From contig CANLUS010000005.1 in assembly GCA_947494325.1 (NCBI GenBank), forward strand, positions 1-64,000: DNA of 64,000 bases, in the 5' to 3' direction. Of the stretch, positions 26,112 through 35,213 are shown piece after piece. Position 1 is the stretch's first letter. Each line of letters opens with the position of its first letter. Source of the stretch: an uncultured Flavobacteriaceae bacterium (GTDB lineage Bacteria > Bacteroidota > Bacteroidia > Flavobacteriales > Flavobacteriaceae). The position numbers were made by a program, and so were the translations under genes. The notes beneath the pieces are model-generated. The model saw only the letters and a list, made by a program, of their open reading frames with translations, was not told the origin of the DNA and did no database searches.

Positions 26112-29100
26112 TTAATTATTTAAATACTCTTCAAAACCTTTAAGGAACTTTAAATATTCTAAAAACTGTGATTTCAATGAATCTGCAAATTCTTTATCAT
26201 ATTCATCGGCCGCAGCTAAGATATTATTATACATGAGATACGTAGTTTGTATATCATCATAGTGCATAGCACTATCCTCATAACTAAGATCAATATAGTA
26301 ATCGAAACGGTCGTTAAAAATTTCTAATAAGGTATTAGTCACCTTTCTAGCCTTTTCTTTTTTACCAATCTTGTAATAATTCTCCGGATAGCCAAGAACC
26401 ATTCCGTAGTGGCCATATCTTTTAATAGGCATTTTTTCGATTGACAAATCTAAAATTTCTTCGGCTTTTTCATTTTTCCCTTCGTCGATCAATGTTTCTG
26501 CCAAGCGTACTAAGTTATTTCTAAATGAAATTCCGTTTTTTCTAGTTTCTACATCAACATAAATAGCATCACTATTCGAATTCTTCCAATCCCATTTTTT
26601 CACATTGGCATACATCACATCTGTATTTATTCTACCAATGTCCAAAACACTTCTGCTTCTGCCATCAGGGTACTTGCTAGAAGTTTTTATTGGTACAAAT
26701 TTATAGGCCAACCCATCGAGTTGTAAATAATCCTTTAACCAAATATATTCTTCAGCAGCATGTGCACCTCCTGTAAAATAAAGAGGTCGTTCCCAGTTAG
26801 CATTTGCCAATACATCGAGCATTAAGATTCTATTCTTTGTCAATCCATTTGGATCTATTTCAAAATCGATATAGGGTAAGATTAAATCGGCATCTTTTTG
26901 CTCTACAATGCCATTTTTAAGAACTTTTTCTTTATCGACATAAAGCCTTAATTTATTGGTTGGATATATCTTTTCAGGAGTGCCATCTTCATTTAAATCA
27001 TAACTGGTTCGATCGCTATCGCTAGAAAGCCATGTCATAAAGAATTCGAGATCTACTCTGTTCTCTACAGGTTTTTTAGGCTCGGTTTCGTCGATCGAGA
27101 ATAAGTTGGCGGTATCCTTTACAGCAACAGCTTGTAAGTCTATCGGTATGTGATATGCAACATCTAAAGTTCCAGTTCGATATTGTTTATGGGTGAGTTG
27201 CGACGGTATAGGGTCTGCATCATAAGTTTTACGCTTTTGCTGATCAATATACCAATCGGTTGCAAATAAACTAGTATTCACCAGTTTAATATCAGTTCTA
27301 TAATTTTCGACTTCTTGCATATACCAAAGCGGAAAAGTGTCGTTGTCGCCAATGGTAAAGACAATCGCATTTTCTTGACAAGAATCAAGGTATGCCTTTG
27401 CATTGTTATGCGTAGCATATCTTCCAGAACGATCATGGTCATCCCAATTTTGGTAACCCATTAAAAGAGGTACGGCTAATAAACAAAGTCCACTAATAGC
27501 CATTGATGCAATTTTGGGGTTCAGTTTATCTTTGAATTTTTCATAGAGTGCCAGCACACCGAAACCAATCCAAATAGCAAAAATATAAAAGGAACCTACT
27601 ACTGCATAATCTCGTTCACGTGGTTCAAAAGGTTTTGGATTTGTATAAAAAATAATAGCCAATCCTGTAAAGGCAAAAAACAAGAGTAAAACGTAAAAAT
27701 TATTTTTATCAAATTTTAGGTGAAATAAGAGGCCAATTAACCCCAGAATAAATGGTAAGAAGAAATAAGTATTGCGACCTTTGTTGTTCTTCATTTCATC
27801 GGGTAAATTACTTTGAGAACCTAACCGAATATCATCTATTAGGTTAATGCCACTTAGCCAATTACCATTATTGTCGAGATTCCCTTGAACATCGTTTTGT
27901 CTACCTACAAAGTTCCACATAAAATAACGTCCGTACATATAACCAAACTGATACTTAAACATAAATTTTAAGTTTTCTCCGAAAGTAGGTTTGCGGTTGC
28001 TTTTTTGAGGAATGCCAGCAATTGATTTATACTGGGCAATAACACTAGGTGAAGGATCAACCATTCTCGGAATAAAACCTTTATGTTTATCCGTATAATT
28101 TGGTAGGGCGTTTTTGTAATTGTTTACGATCACATATTTACCAGCCTTTTTGTCTTTTTCGTACTTCGGTTTGTCATCTCTATACGGATCGCTTCTATCT
28201 TGTTGTCTTGTTTCAGAATAATAAGAATCATAAAAAATACTAGCATCCCCATATTGTTCACGATTATAATAGGCTAACAATTCTCGAGCACTCGAAGGAT
28301 TATTCTCGTTAATAGTGGTATTGGCGTTTGCACGAATAGGCAACATTAACCAAGACGAGAAGCCAATCATGATGAAGAGTAATCCTAAAATGACAAGATT
28401 TGCTCCGTATAATTTCTTTTTTCGAGTGTGACGAATACCAAAGTAAAAAGCCCCAACTAGAACAATACCAGCGATAATACTACCTGAATTAAATGGCATA
28501 CCCAAAGAGTTTACAAAAAATAATTCTGAAGCACTAAAGAAAGCCAAGGTGTACGGAAATAAAAATTTAAAAACGAAGGCTAAAACTAGAACTGAAATAA
28601 TATTTGCGAGTATGAATTTTTTAGAAGTAATATTGTCATATTTTTTATAGAAATATAGAAATACTATTGAAGGAATTACCAATAAAGATAAGATGTGCAC
28701 ACCAAAGGATAATCCTACGACAAAACAAATCAATAATAACCATTTATGACCTCTAGGTTCATCCATTTCAGCTTCCCAGCGTAATCCTAACCAAAATAAT
28801 AATGCCATAAGAAATGATGACATTGCATACACTTCTCCCTCTACTGCACTATACCAGAAACTGTCGGAAAAAGTATAAGCTAATGCTCCAACAAAACCGC
28901 TTCCTAAAATGGCAATAGTATTTCCATCACTTAGCTCTTTTGTTTTACCTACTACTTTTTTTGCAAGCGCTGTGATCGTCCAGAACAAAAATAGAATTGT
29001 AAAGGCACTAGCTAAAGCCGACATGAAGTTTACCATTTTGGCAATTTCAGTAACTTCAGTAGTAAACATGGCAAAAAATGCACCAAGCATTTGAAATAAT

Positions 29101-29270
29101 GGTGCTCCAGGTGGATGACCAATTTCTAATTTCACGGCCGTAGATATATATTCTCCACAATCCCAATAGCTAACAGTAGGTTCTAATGTAAGCGAATAGG
29201 TGAGTAATGCAATTGCAAAAGCTAACCATCCTAAAATGATATTTAACTTCTTATAATTGAATGTGTTCAT
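26112..29270 (-). CDS. DUF2723 / GT117-type membrane glycosyltransferase
   Basis: 1052 residues. The N-terminal half (to about residue 600) holds roughly 11-13 transmembrane helices and the DUF2723 signature WDCGEYISTAVKLEIGHPPG, which includes the conserved acidic residues of GT-C glycosyltransferases. The C-terminal half is soluble with TPR-like ends (VRLAETLIDEGKNEKAEEIL). Eukaryotic TMEM260, which shares DUF2723, is an O-mannosyltransferase; the bacterial donor and acceptor are not established. The tRNA-Gln region lies upstream. Confidence 0.9.
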   Translation of the reverse strand: MNTFNYKKLNIILGWLAFAIALLTYSLTLEPTVSYWDCGEYISTAVKLEIGHPPGAPLFQMLGAFFAMFTTEVTEIAKMVNFMSALASAFTILFLFWTITALAKKVVGKTKELSDGNTIAILGSGFVGALAYTFSDSFWYSAVEGEVYAMSSFLMALLFWLGLRWEAEMDEPRGHKWLLLICFVVGLSFGVHILSLLVIPSIVFLYFYKKYDNITSKKFILANIISVLVLAFVFKFLFPYTLAFFSASELFFVNSLGMPFNSGSIIAGIVLVGAFYFGIRHTRKKKLYGANLVILGLLFIMIGFSSWLMLPIRANANTTINENNPSSARELLAYYNREQYGDASIFYDSYYSETRQQDRSDPYRDDKPKYEKDKKAGKYVIVNNYKNALPNYTDKHKGFIPRMVDPSPSVIAQYKSIAGIPQKSNRKPTFGENLKFMFKYQFGYMYGRYFMWNFVGRQNDVQGNLDNNGNWLSGINLIDDIRLGSQSNLPDEMKNNKGRNTYFFLPFILGLIGLLFHLKFDKNNFYVLLLFFAFTGLAIIFYTNPKPFEPRERDYAVVGSFYIFAIWIGFGVLALYEKFKDKLNPKIASMAISGLCLLAVPLLMGYQNWDDHDRSGRYATHNNAKAYLDSCQENAIVFTIGDNDTFPLWYMQEVENYRTDIKLVNTSLFATDWYIDQQKRKTYDADPIPSQLTHKQYRTGTLDVAYHIPIDLQAVAVKDTANLFSIDETEPKKPVENRVDLEFFMTWLSSDSDRTSYDLNEDGTPEKIYPTNKLRLYVDKEKVLKNGIVEQKDADLILPYIDFEIDPNGLTKNRILMLDVLANANWERPLYFTGGAHAAEEYIWLKDYLQLDGLAYKFVPIKTSSKYPDGRSRSVLDIGRINTDVMYANVKKWDWKNSNSDAIYVDVETRKNGISFRNNLVRLAETLIDEGKNEKAEEILDLSIEKMPIKRYGHYGMVLGYPENYYKIGKKEKARKVTNTLLEIFNDRFDYYIDLSYEDSAMHYDDIQTTYLMYNNILAAADEYDKEFADSLKSQFLEYLKFLKGFEEYLNN

Positions 29271-29401
29271 GATCTTGGTTTATGTTGTGGGCGAATTTAC
29301 TAAATAATTATCTATAAATAACCGAATTCTCTAAGGATAGACTAGAGAATTGGTATTAAAAATCTGTTAAAGTTGTCTTTTGAAATTTTTATAAAAAATG
29401 T

Positions 29402-29431
29402 TTGTTCAATTAAAACTTTACTTTAAATTTG
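29402..29431 (+). promoter_or_regulatory. Promoter of tRNA-Gln
   Basis: TTG at 29402-29404, a 19-bp spacer, then a perfect -7 box TAAATTTG at 29424-29431, 9 bp before the mature tRNA 5' end. It matches the flavobacterial TTG-TAnnTTTG promoter. Confidence 0.75.
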
Positions 29432-29440
29432 CACCCGCAT

Positions 29441-29512
29441 TGGCCCATGGTGTAATTGGCAACACTCCGGTTTTTGGTACCGTCATTCAAGGTTCGAGTC
29501 CTTGTGGGCCAA
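29441..29512 (+). tRNA. tRNA-Gln (anticodon TTG)
   Basis: 72 nt. The acceptor arms TGGCCCA / TGGGCCA pair perfectly, and the discriminator is A at 29512. The D-arm is GTGT...ACAC, the anticodon stem-loop is CCGGT-TTTTGGT-ACCGT with anticodon TTG, and the T-arm is CAAGG-TTCGAGT-CCTTG. CCA is not encoded. The outermost anticodon-stem pair is a C-T mismatch. It is the only tRNA found in the window. Confidence 0.95.
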
Positions 29513-29520
29513 CATATTTT

Positions 29521-29562
29521 AAGCTTTAACTATTTAATTTTAAATAGATTAAAGCTTTTTTT
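29521..29562 (+). terminator. Rho-independent terminator of tRNA-Gln
   Basis: Long hairpin: AAGCTTTAA + CTATTT (29521-29535) pairs with AAATAG + TTAAAGCTT (29542-29547 and 29549-29557), with a single bulged A and a 6-nt loop, then a T-run. It begins 8 nt after the tRNA end. The rest of the 29271-29669 gap is AT-rich with no other feature seen. Confidence 0.9.
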
Positions 29563-29669
29563 ATACCTAATAATTTCTATTCTTTCCAAATTAATTTAGA
29601 GAAAAGGTAATACGTAAACTTTTAGTATTATAGAGATAAAAGTATATTTGGTATTGGTAAGTAAAGAAT

Positions 29670-31178
29670 GTGTTCAACAAAAAATTTAAGCGAGTGTATA
29701 CTATAGGTTTTGATTTAGGGAGTTCTTCAATAAAAGTGGCCATTACCGATATGAGCTCTGGTAAAAAGATTATAAGTCTACAAGAACCCATCGAGGAGAT
29801 GAAAATAATTGCACTTCAAAAGGATTGGGCGGAGCAAGATCCGATAACCTGGTGGAACTATGTTTGCATCGCCTCTAAAAGAGCAATTGTTGAATCGAAA
29901 ATTGATGCTTCTGAAATTGCTGCGATTGGAATTTCTTATCAAATGCATGGTTTAGTAATTGTAGATAAAGATGGCAGACCATTGAGAGATGCCATCATTT
30001 GGTGTGATAGCCGTGCCATTGCTATCGGGAATAGCGCGTATAATGATCTTGGTAAGAGTTTTTGCACATCTCATTTGTTAAATTCTCCAGGTAATTTTAC
30101 AGCCTCGAAGTTAAAATGGGTGCTGGATAATGAACCTAATATTTATGAGTGCATTTATAGATACATGTTACCAGGAGATTTCATCGCGTATAAGCTAACT
30201 GGTGAAATGACAACGACTAAAAATGGTCTGTCGGAAGGGATTCTTTGGGATTATAAAAATAATGACGTGGCTTGGCAATTGTTAGATCATTATGGTATTG
30301 ATCGTACCATGACTCCGCAGATTGTAGAGAATTTTTCGAATCAGGGAGTTGTTAATGAATTAGCATCAAATGAAACGGGGTTGCCAAAAGGTATTCCGGT
30401 AACTTATCGCGCTGGTGATCAGCCAAACAATGCGTTGTCATTGAATGTGCTGAAGGCTGGAGAAGTTGCTGTGACAGGAGGTACTTCAGGTGTAGTATAT
30501 GCAGTTACAGATAATTTCCAACCAAAAGAAATAGAACGAGTAAATCACTTTGTTCATGTTAATCATACCAATGAAAAGCCATCAATAGGAAAGTTATTAA
30601 ATATTAATGGAGCTGGTATTCAATATCGATGGCTCAAAAATTTGTCAGGTGCAGATTCGTATCAAAGAATGAATGAAGAGGTTTCGGAAGTTGCAATCGG
30701 TTCTGATGGTGTTGTGGTACTTCCATTTGGAAACGGAGCTGAACGTATGTTGTATAATAGAAATATAGGTACGCATTTTTATAACCTAAATTTAAATATG
30801 CACCATCAAGGACATTTATATAGAGCAGCTTTGGAAGGTATTGCGTTTTCGTTTGTATATGGTGTTGAAATCATGAGAAATGACAATACCATTGTCGATG
30901 TGATGAGAGCAGGGAATGATAATTTATTTCGTTCTGAAATTTTCGCTACGACTATTGCATCTCTCCTCGGTAGCGAAATTGAAATCTACAATACAACTGG
31001 AGCTGTTGGTGCTGCAAGAGCAGCAGGTCTCATAGACGGTGATTTTTCAAAGTTTGGATCTTATAGTACCGAAAGTGATTTTATAAAAACATATAGCCCT
31101 GAAAAAAATGTTGAAGCTTATAAGGAGGCCTATGATAAATGGCATTATGAATTAGAAACCTTGCTAAAGAAGAAGTAA
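29670..31178 (+). CDS. xylB: Xylulokinase (FGGY carbohydrate kinase)
   Basis: 502 residues starting at GTG 29670; the ATG two bases earlier is out of frame. The N-terminal FGGY domain has GFDLGSSSIKVAI (phosphate loop) and the sugar-contacting QMHGLVIVD plus WCDSRA of xylulokinases. The C-terminal domain has TGGTSGVVYAV and the ATP-binding GAVGAARAAG. It phosphorylates D-xylulose to xylulose 5-phosphate, feeding the pentose phosphate pathway. No xylose isomerase or transporter is in the window, so the usual xylAB context is missing here. Confidence 0.9.
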   Translation: MFNKKFKRVYTIGFDLGSSSIKVAITDMSSGKKIISLQEPIEEMKIIALQKDWAEQDPITWWNYVCIASKRAIVESKIDASEIAAIGISYQMHGLVIVDKDGRPLRDAIIWCDSRAIAIGNSAYNDLGKSFCTSHLLNSPGNFTASKLKWVLDNEPNIYECIYRYMLPGDFIAYKLTGEMTTTKNGLSEGILWDYKNNDVAWQLLDHYGIDRTMTPQIVENFSNQGVVNELASNETGLPKGIPVTYRAGDQPNNALSLNVLKAGEVAVTGGTSGVVYAVTDNFQPKEIERVNHFVHVNHTNEKPSIGKLLNINGAGIQYRWLKNLSGADSYQRMNEEVSEVAIGSDGVVVLPFGNGAERMLYNRNIGTHFYNLNLNMHHQGHLYRAALEGIAFSFVYGVEIMRNDNTIVDVMRAGNDNLFRSEIFATTIASLLGSEIEIYNTTGAVGAARAAGLIDGDFSKFGSYSTESDFIKTYSPEKNVEAYKEAYDKWHYELETLLKKK

Positions 31179-31254
31179 ATCATTTGACAATATACTTGTC
31201 AACTAATTAGAATCAGTTCGTGTCATATCTTATGTTGGTCGTGATTCAAACAAA

Positions 31255-31280
31255 AAAACCCTCAACGTTGAGGGCTTTTG
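31255..31280. terminator. Bidirectional terminator between xylB and marR
   Basis: Perfect 16-bp palindrome CCCTCAACGTTGAGGG (31259-31274) with A-run before and T-run after, so it can terminate both the plus-strand xylB transcript and the minus-strand marR transcript. It marks the left border of the catabolic island. Confidence 0.88.
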
Positions 31281-31285
31281 TTAAG

Positions 31286-31804
31286 TTAATCTTCTGCGTC
31301 AACTAACAGTTTGTGAAAAGATTTTAACTTTTCATCTTCATTTATCAATTTGCTCATACAAGCTTCTAAGAATAGTAAAAAAGTTTTTTTCTCTTCTTCA
31401 TTAAACCCTTCAGTTAAATATTTAATTACACCTAAACGAGAAGGTTGTGTTCTATTGACAAGGGCAATACCTTCTTTGGTAAGTATCAATCGTTTCTTTC
31501 TTCTATCTAGTTCATCTTCATACTGCTTGATAAGGCCTTTATCCAGCAATACGCTTATTAAATTGGTAATATTCGCTCTGGTTACATTTAAAGAATCAGC
31601 CAATTCACTAGCCATAAGTGCTTTATCATGTTTTTCTCGTTTGAAAAATGGTAAATTTGGATTGTTGGCTAGATGTAATAATATAAGCCACTGCTGTGTA
31701 GTTAACCCCACTTTTTGATACACATCATCTCCAATTTTCTTTAGTTGATTTGCCAAATCAAAAATGCTCATCACTATCGATTCTTCAATACTTTTTTCTA
31801 TCAT
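31286..31804 (-). CDS. MarR-family transcriptional regulator
   Basis: 172 residues with the winged-helix MarR fold: dimerisation helix at the N-terminus, the QQWLILLHLANNPNLPF helix, recognition region SELADSLNVTRANITNLISV and the wing YEDELDRRKKRLILTKEG (the D-x-R-x-K/R wing signature). MarR repressors release DNA when a small, often phenolic, ligand or oxidant binds. There is no Cys in the DNA-binding core that would suggest an oxidant sensor. It lies 49 bp downstream of a nitrilase gene on the same strand and is the only regulator in the island, so it is the best candidate for the repeated 19-bp palindrome described below. It also has its own predicted promoter. Confidence 0.93.
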   Translation of the reverse strand: MIEKSIEESIVMSIFDLANQLKKIGDDVYQKVGLTTQQWLILLHLANNPNLPFFKREKHDKALMASELADSLNVTRANITNLISVLLDKGLIKQYEDELDRRKKRLILTKEGIALVNRTQPSRLGVIKYLTEGFNEEEKKTFLLFLEACMSKLINEDEKLKSFHKLLVDAED

Positions 31805-31833
31805 GTTCTCTTATTTAAATATTTTAGAGGCTG

Positions 31834-31841
31834 CAAATATA
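31834..31841 (-). promoter_or_regulatory. -7 box of a marR promoter
   Basis: Perfect TATATTTG on the minus strand, 30 bp upstream of the marR ATG. It lies just past the end of the nitrilase gene, so marR may be transcribed both alone and as part of the nitrilase transcript. No copy of the palindrome is present here. Confidence 0.6.
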
Positions 31842-31853
31842 CAAGGCCAAACC

Positions 31854-32867
31854 TTAGTTTTGCAGCTTTTTTATAACTTTTAATTGTGTTTTTATAAATA
31901 AATCTTTGTTTGGAGTCTCATTTTTAAAAGAATTGGCTGGGTAATGACTAAATGATTGGTATGAAGGCGCATATAATTCGAAACGCTGTCTAGCAATATA
32001 ATTTTGCATAGAAACTTTAGAGCGATAATCGCGTAGCGCCATAATGTCAACATAACTGTTGGCAACAATACTTTCACCAGCACTTGCTTCGGCTAGTACA
32101 TGCCCTTCAAAATGAATCACCTTCGAGCCTCCATTTGTGCTAGAATGTGGGATGTCAATACCAGCTATTCCACCTGAATTTGCCGATACAACATAAGCCA
32201 TATTTTCAATGGCTCTGGCTCTCTTGGCGATTTCTTTATGCGTTAATTGTGGACTACTTGTTTCGGATGACGAATGTAAAAATATTTCGGCTCCCCTCAT
32301 AATTAAACAACGTGCTATCTCGGGATACAAAATCTCCTCAGATGCAATACAAGCTAATTTGCCTAATTTTGTTTCGGCAACTGGAAAGAAGGAATCTTCA
32401 CCGTAAATCTTAATGTATTCATCCATTACATCATGTGGAGTAGGAGCAAACATTGAGTTAAGTCGTCGATATTTTAGTACTAATTTTCCTTCATCATCAA
32501 TAATAAAACTACTTTGAAAATAGAGGTTCGGAAAATGTTCATCGAGTTCATAAAAATTCCCCGAAATAAAGACTTGCTCCTTCATACAAAATCTTTTTAG
32601 TTGCATAAACAAGTTATCATCTATTGAAAGACATGCCTTTTCTTTCCATTCTTGCATATCTTCCCCGAAAGGGAAACTTGTTAAGAAATACTCAGGCAAC
32701 ACCACTAATTTCAAATCTGGACCAAGAAATTTCTTTGCAGCACTAATTTGCGATAATACCTTATCTAAAGTTTGTTGCATAATAGCATAACTAGAGGCTC
32801 TATCCTTGCAAGAATTAATTGCTTGACATTCAGTTTGTAATGCTAAAGATTTATATCGATCTATCAC
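31854..32867 (-). CDS. Nitrilase-superfamily (carbon-nitrogen) hydrolase, cytoplasmic
   Basis: 337 residues from a GTG start at 32867. The catalytic Glu lies in VVLPEYFLTSFP, the Lys in LVLKYRRLN and the Cys in KLACIASEEILYPE, so the E-K-C triad is complete. There is no signal peptide. The family hydrolyses nitriles, amides or N-carbamoyl groups; the C-terminal part (YRSKVSMQNYIARQRFELY) resembles the aliphatic amidase/N-carbamoyl type, but the substrate cannot be fixed. It is the first gene of a unit with marR and lies directly behind a copy of the palindrome (32902-32920). Confidence 0.85.
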   Translation of the reverse strand: MIDRYKSLALQTECQAINSCKDRASSYAIMQQTLDKVLSQISAAKKFLGPDLKLVVLPEYFLTSFPFGEDMQEWKEKACLSIDDNLFMQLKRFCMKEQVFISGNFYELDEHFPNLYFQSSFIIDDEGKLVLKYRRLNSMFAPTPHDVMDEYIKIYGEDSFFPVAETKLGKLACIASEEILYPEIARCLIMRGAEIFLHSSSETSSPQLTHKEIAKRARAIENMAYVVSANSGGIAGIDIPHSSTNGGSKVIHFEGHVLAEASAGESIVANSYVDIMALRDYRSKVSMQNYIARQRFELYAPSYQSFSHYPANSFKNETPNKDLFIKTQLKVIKKLQN

Positions 32868-32901
32868 AAATTATCAATTTACTTTATTAAATATACAAAA
32901 A

Positions 32902-32920
32902 TAGTTAATATTATTAACTA
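32902..32920 (-). promoter_or_regulatory. Putative MarR operator, copy 1 (perfect palindrome)
   Basis: TAGTTAATATTATTAACTA, two perfect 8-bp arms around ATT, 35 bp upstream of the nitrilase GTG. Read on the minus strand it runs into TTTTTGTATATTTAAT, which holds the -7 region, so a bound protein would cover the promoter core. The same 19-mer, apart from the spacer, recurs at 55212-55230. Binding by the MarR protein is inferred. Confidence 0.7.
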
Positions 32921-32992
32921 TTAATGAAATAAATCTTTAATTAATTAACATTTCAAATTTTGTATTCAAAAGCGCCTATTTGTTACTATTTT

Positions 32993-34063
32993 TCATTCTG
33001 AAGTTTCAAAAATTAAGTCTGTAGCAGGAGTATTTTGTGGAGCCTGATTTTTCTCAATGATCTGCCAACTTACACCAGCAGTATCTGTAAAAAGAAAAGA
33101 CAGTTCTTTAAATTCATTTTCCTGAATTTTGGTAGGTTTTAAATCATGATCGCTCACTAGTTTGTGAACCATTTTCAATTTAGGTGTATAAAAAGAATGT
33201 AAAGTAATGCCTTTCTCTCCAATTCGTTGATTGGAAGATTTGTTCGTTTTAATTCCCCTCGGAATAAAGAATTTTAGTTTTCCGCAAATGTTATTAGAAG
33301 ATACAAAACCTTGATACCAATGACTAAAACCTGGCTCCATTTGAAAGACTCTTTTAGGTCCTTTCTGCCAGTCACCATCAATTGCAGGCTCTTCTTCTGC
33401 AGATAATCCTAGTGCGGTCGATAAATATGACATTTGATCCATTGAAGTTGCATTAATGATAAAATCGTGATGTGTAAATTCACTCGTTTTTAATTTAGTA
33501 TTTGACTCAATAGTTCCGTACCCTGGAATAACATAGCCATAACGCTGAAAAAAAATGTGATTAAAAAATTCTCCATAAACAGCGTTTTCTCGCACCAAAA
33601 TAGGTCGATTAAAGAAATCTCGTTCTCCAGTATTGAGCCCGAAAAGATCATCAGCAATTGGTTCTGTAGGAAGCCAAGGTTTTTTACCAATTTCTCTCGC
33701 GGTTTGATAGATGTCGTATAATCTAAAAATATCATCGGTTCTCATTACAGCAATTCGAGATCCAATAGTTTCAACAGGTGCATATCCTATTCCTTCTCCA
33801 AGTAGTCGATCCCATTCTAGTATTCTCAATAAACCATGGCTGTCGATATTCCCATTTTGCAAACGATAAGAGGTTAGTTTCGAAGGTACGCCATATATTT
33901 TTTGTGCCCGATCGGCAGAAATAACTTCTTTTCTAATAATGTTAAATCCGAAATCTGCAAAATACTTTATAGCATATTCGGCGTTGTCAGTTCCGAGCAT
34001 CACCTCGTATAGACCGCTAATACCAGTATCGGGAAGTTTTTGCGCTAATTTTTTTGAGGACAT
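32993..34063 (-). CDS. Two-domain VOC (glyoxalase/extradiol dioxygenase-fold) protein
   Basis: 356 residues, cytoplasmic. The N-terminal module starts GISGLYEVMLGTDNAEYAIKYF and shows paired beta-alpha-beta-beta-beta repeats; the C-terminal module contains HHDFIINATSMDQMSYLS and ends with SFLFTDTAGVSWQIIE. The fold fits vicinal-oxygen-chelate enzymes (dioxygenases, lyases, isomerases). Candidate metal ligands are His in EFTHHDF and an acidic residue at the end; the reaction is not known. It lies 48 bp downstream of an MDR gene and probably shares its transcript. It is one of six VOC-fold proteins in the island and the most divergent of the long ones. Confidence 0.7.
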   Translation of the reverse strand: MSSKKLAQKLPDTGISGLYEVMLGTDNAEYAIKYFADFGFNIIRKEVISADRAQKIYGVPSKLTSYRLQNGNIDSHGLLRILEWDRLLGEGIGYAPVETIGSRIAVMRTDDIFRLYDIYQTAREIGKKPWLPTEPIADDLFGLNTGERDFFNRPILVRENAVYGEFFNHIFFQRYGYVIPGYGTIESNTKLKTSEFTHHDFIINATSMDQMSYLSTALGLSAEEEPAIDGDWQKGPKRVFQMEPGFSHWYQGFVSSNNICGKLKFFIPRGIKTNKSSNQRIGEKGITLHSFYTPKLKMVHKLVSDHDLKPTKIQENEFKELSFLFTDTAGVSWQIIEKNQAPQNTPATDLIFETSE

Positions 34064-34111
34064 AGAATTTTAAATAGAATGTTGTGGTTGGTTTTTTATG
34101 TCTTGTAGTTT

Positions 34112-35107
34112 TTAGATGGTCAACACTAGTTTACCAAAATTTTCACCAGTATATAACATTTGTAATGCGCTAGGGAAGTTTTCTAAACCTTGAATAGCAT
34201 GTTCTTTTGGATGTACCTTTCCTTCTGCTATCCAGTCAGCAACTTCTTTTGCTGCAGACGGCCATTCTGCTATATAATCAAATACGATAATACCATTAAG
34301 TTGTCCTCTTGCTGTCACAATTTTCATATAATTTTTTGGGCCATATATATTTGCCATATCGTTATATTGCGAAATTGCTCCGCAAATTGTTACACGAGCC
34401 CCTTGTGCTAAATTTGCAAGGGCAATATCTAAGATCGGTCCACCTACATTGTCATAAAATATGTGAACACCACCTGGAGCGTACTCTTTTAATTTGGCAT
34501 CGATATCATCAGTTTTATAGTTGATGGCGAAATCAAAACCGCATTCGTTGATTAAATAATCACATTTCGCATCAGAACCTGCAGAACCAATAACTGTACA
34601 CCCTTTGATTTTAGCTATCTGTCCAACAGTTGAACCAACTATTCCTGCGGCACCAGATATGAAAACAGTTTCTCCTGCCTGTGGTTTGCCCTTTTCTAAT
34701 AGACCAAAATAAGCCGTCATGCCTGGCATCCCTAAGATACCTAAATGATAGGAGAGTTTTCCATGTGAAATATCTAGTCGGCTTAAACCGTTTCCATCGG
34801 AAATACAAAACTTTTGAGCTCCTAGAAGCCCTGAAACGTATTCTCCTATACTAAAATCGGTATTTTTCGAGGCCACTACTTTTCCCGCCGAAAATGCACG
34901 CATCACAGCGCCAATTTCTACACCTTTGATATAAGTTGTTCCTTCGTTCATCCATCCTCTCATTGCTGGATCTAAAGAGATCACTTCTATATTAATAAGT
35001 AATTCACCTTCTTTTAATTCTCTTATATCTTCTGTGAGTATATCGAAATTACTTTTTGTTGCTGCGCCAGTTGGTCGATTTGCAAGTATTACTTTTGTAT
35101 TCGTCAT
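34112..35107 (-). CDS. Zinc-independent MDR oxidoreductase (prostaglandin-reductase/CurA-like), copy 1
   Basis: 331 residues. The N-terminal catalytic domain has the LDPAMRGWMNEG motif typical of leukotriene B4 dehydrogenase/alkenal-reductase proteins, and no zinc ligands. The Rossmann part has ISGAAGIVGSTVGQIAKIKG, FYDNVGGPILD and GRGQLNG-type signatures. Family members reduce the C=C bond of enones or enals with NADPH. Together with 44742-45764 and 55331-56347 it makes three paralogues in the island. Its promoter lies in the divergent 35108-35213 gap, which contains two palindromes. Confidence 0.9.
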   Translation of the reverse strand: MTNTKVILANRPTGAATKSNFDILTEDIRELKEGELLINIEVISLDPAMRGWMNEGTTYIKGVEIGAVMRAFSAGKVVASKNTDFSIGEYVSGLLGAQKFCISDGNGLSRLDISHGKLSYHLGILGMPGMTAYFGLLEKGKPQAGETVFISGAAGIVGSTVGQIAKIKGCTVIGSAGSDAKCDYLINECGFDFAINYKTDDIDAKLKEYAPGGVHIFYDNVGGPILDIALANLAQGARVTICGAISQYNDMANIYGPKNYMKIVTARGQLNGIIVFDYIAEWPSAAKEVADWIAEGKVHPKEHAIQGLENFPSALQMLYTGENFGKLVLTI

Positions 35108-35159
35108 AGTTGATCTCTTGTGAATTCGATATTAATTATCGTATAAAATTAAAAAAAAT

Positions 35160-35178
35160 TAGTTAACATTGTAAATAA
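35160..35178 (-). promoter_or_regulatory. Putative MarR operator, copy 2 (facing the MDR-VOC unit)
   Basis: TAGTTAACATTGTAAATAA: the left arm is a full match, the right arm is degenerate (4 of 8). Read on the minus strand it ends GTTAACTA followed by a run of T and a TAATTTTA-like -7 region, the same order as at the other copies. It overlaps copy 3 by 3 bp. Confidence 0.5.
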
Positions 35179-35194
35179 TTAACTAATTTAACTA
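35176..35194 (+). promoter_or_regulatory. Putative MarR operator, copy 3 (facing the hydrolase unit)
   Basis: TAATTAACTAATTTAACTA, arms TAATTAAC and TTTAACTA around TAA. It lies 19 bp before the ATG at 35214, so the -7 region (TATATGTA, about 35198-35205) is between operator and start codon and the mRNA would have almost no leader. Confidence 0.5.
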
Positions 35195-35213
35195 AATTAT
35201 ATGTAACGAGGTA

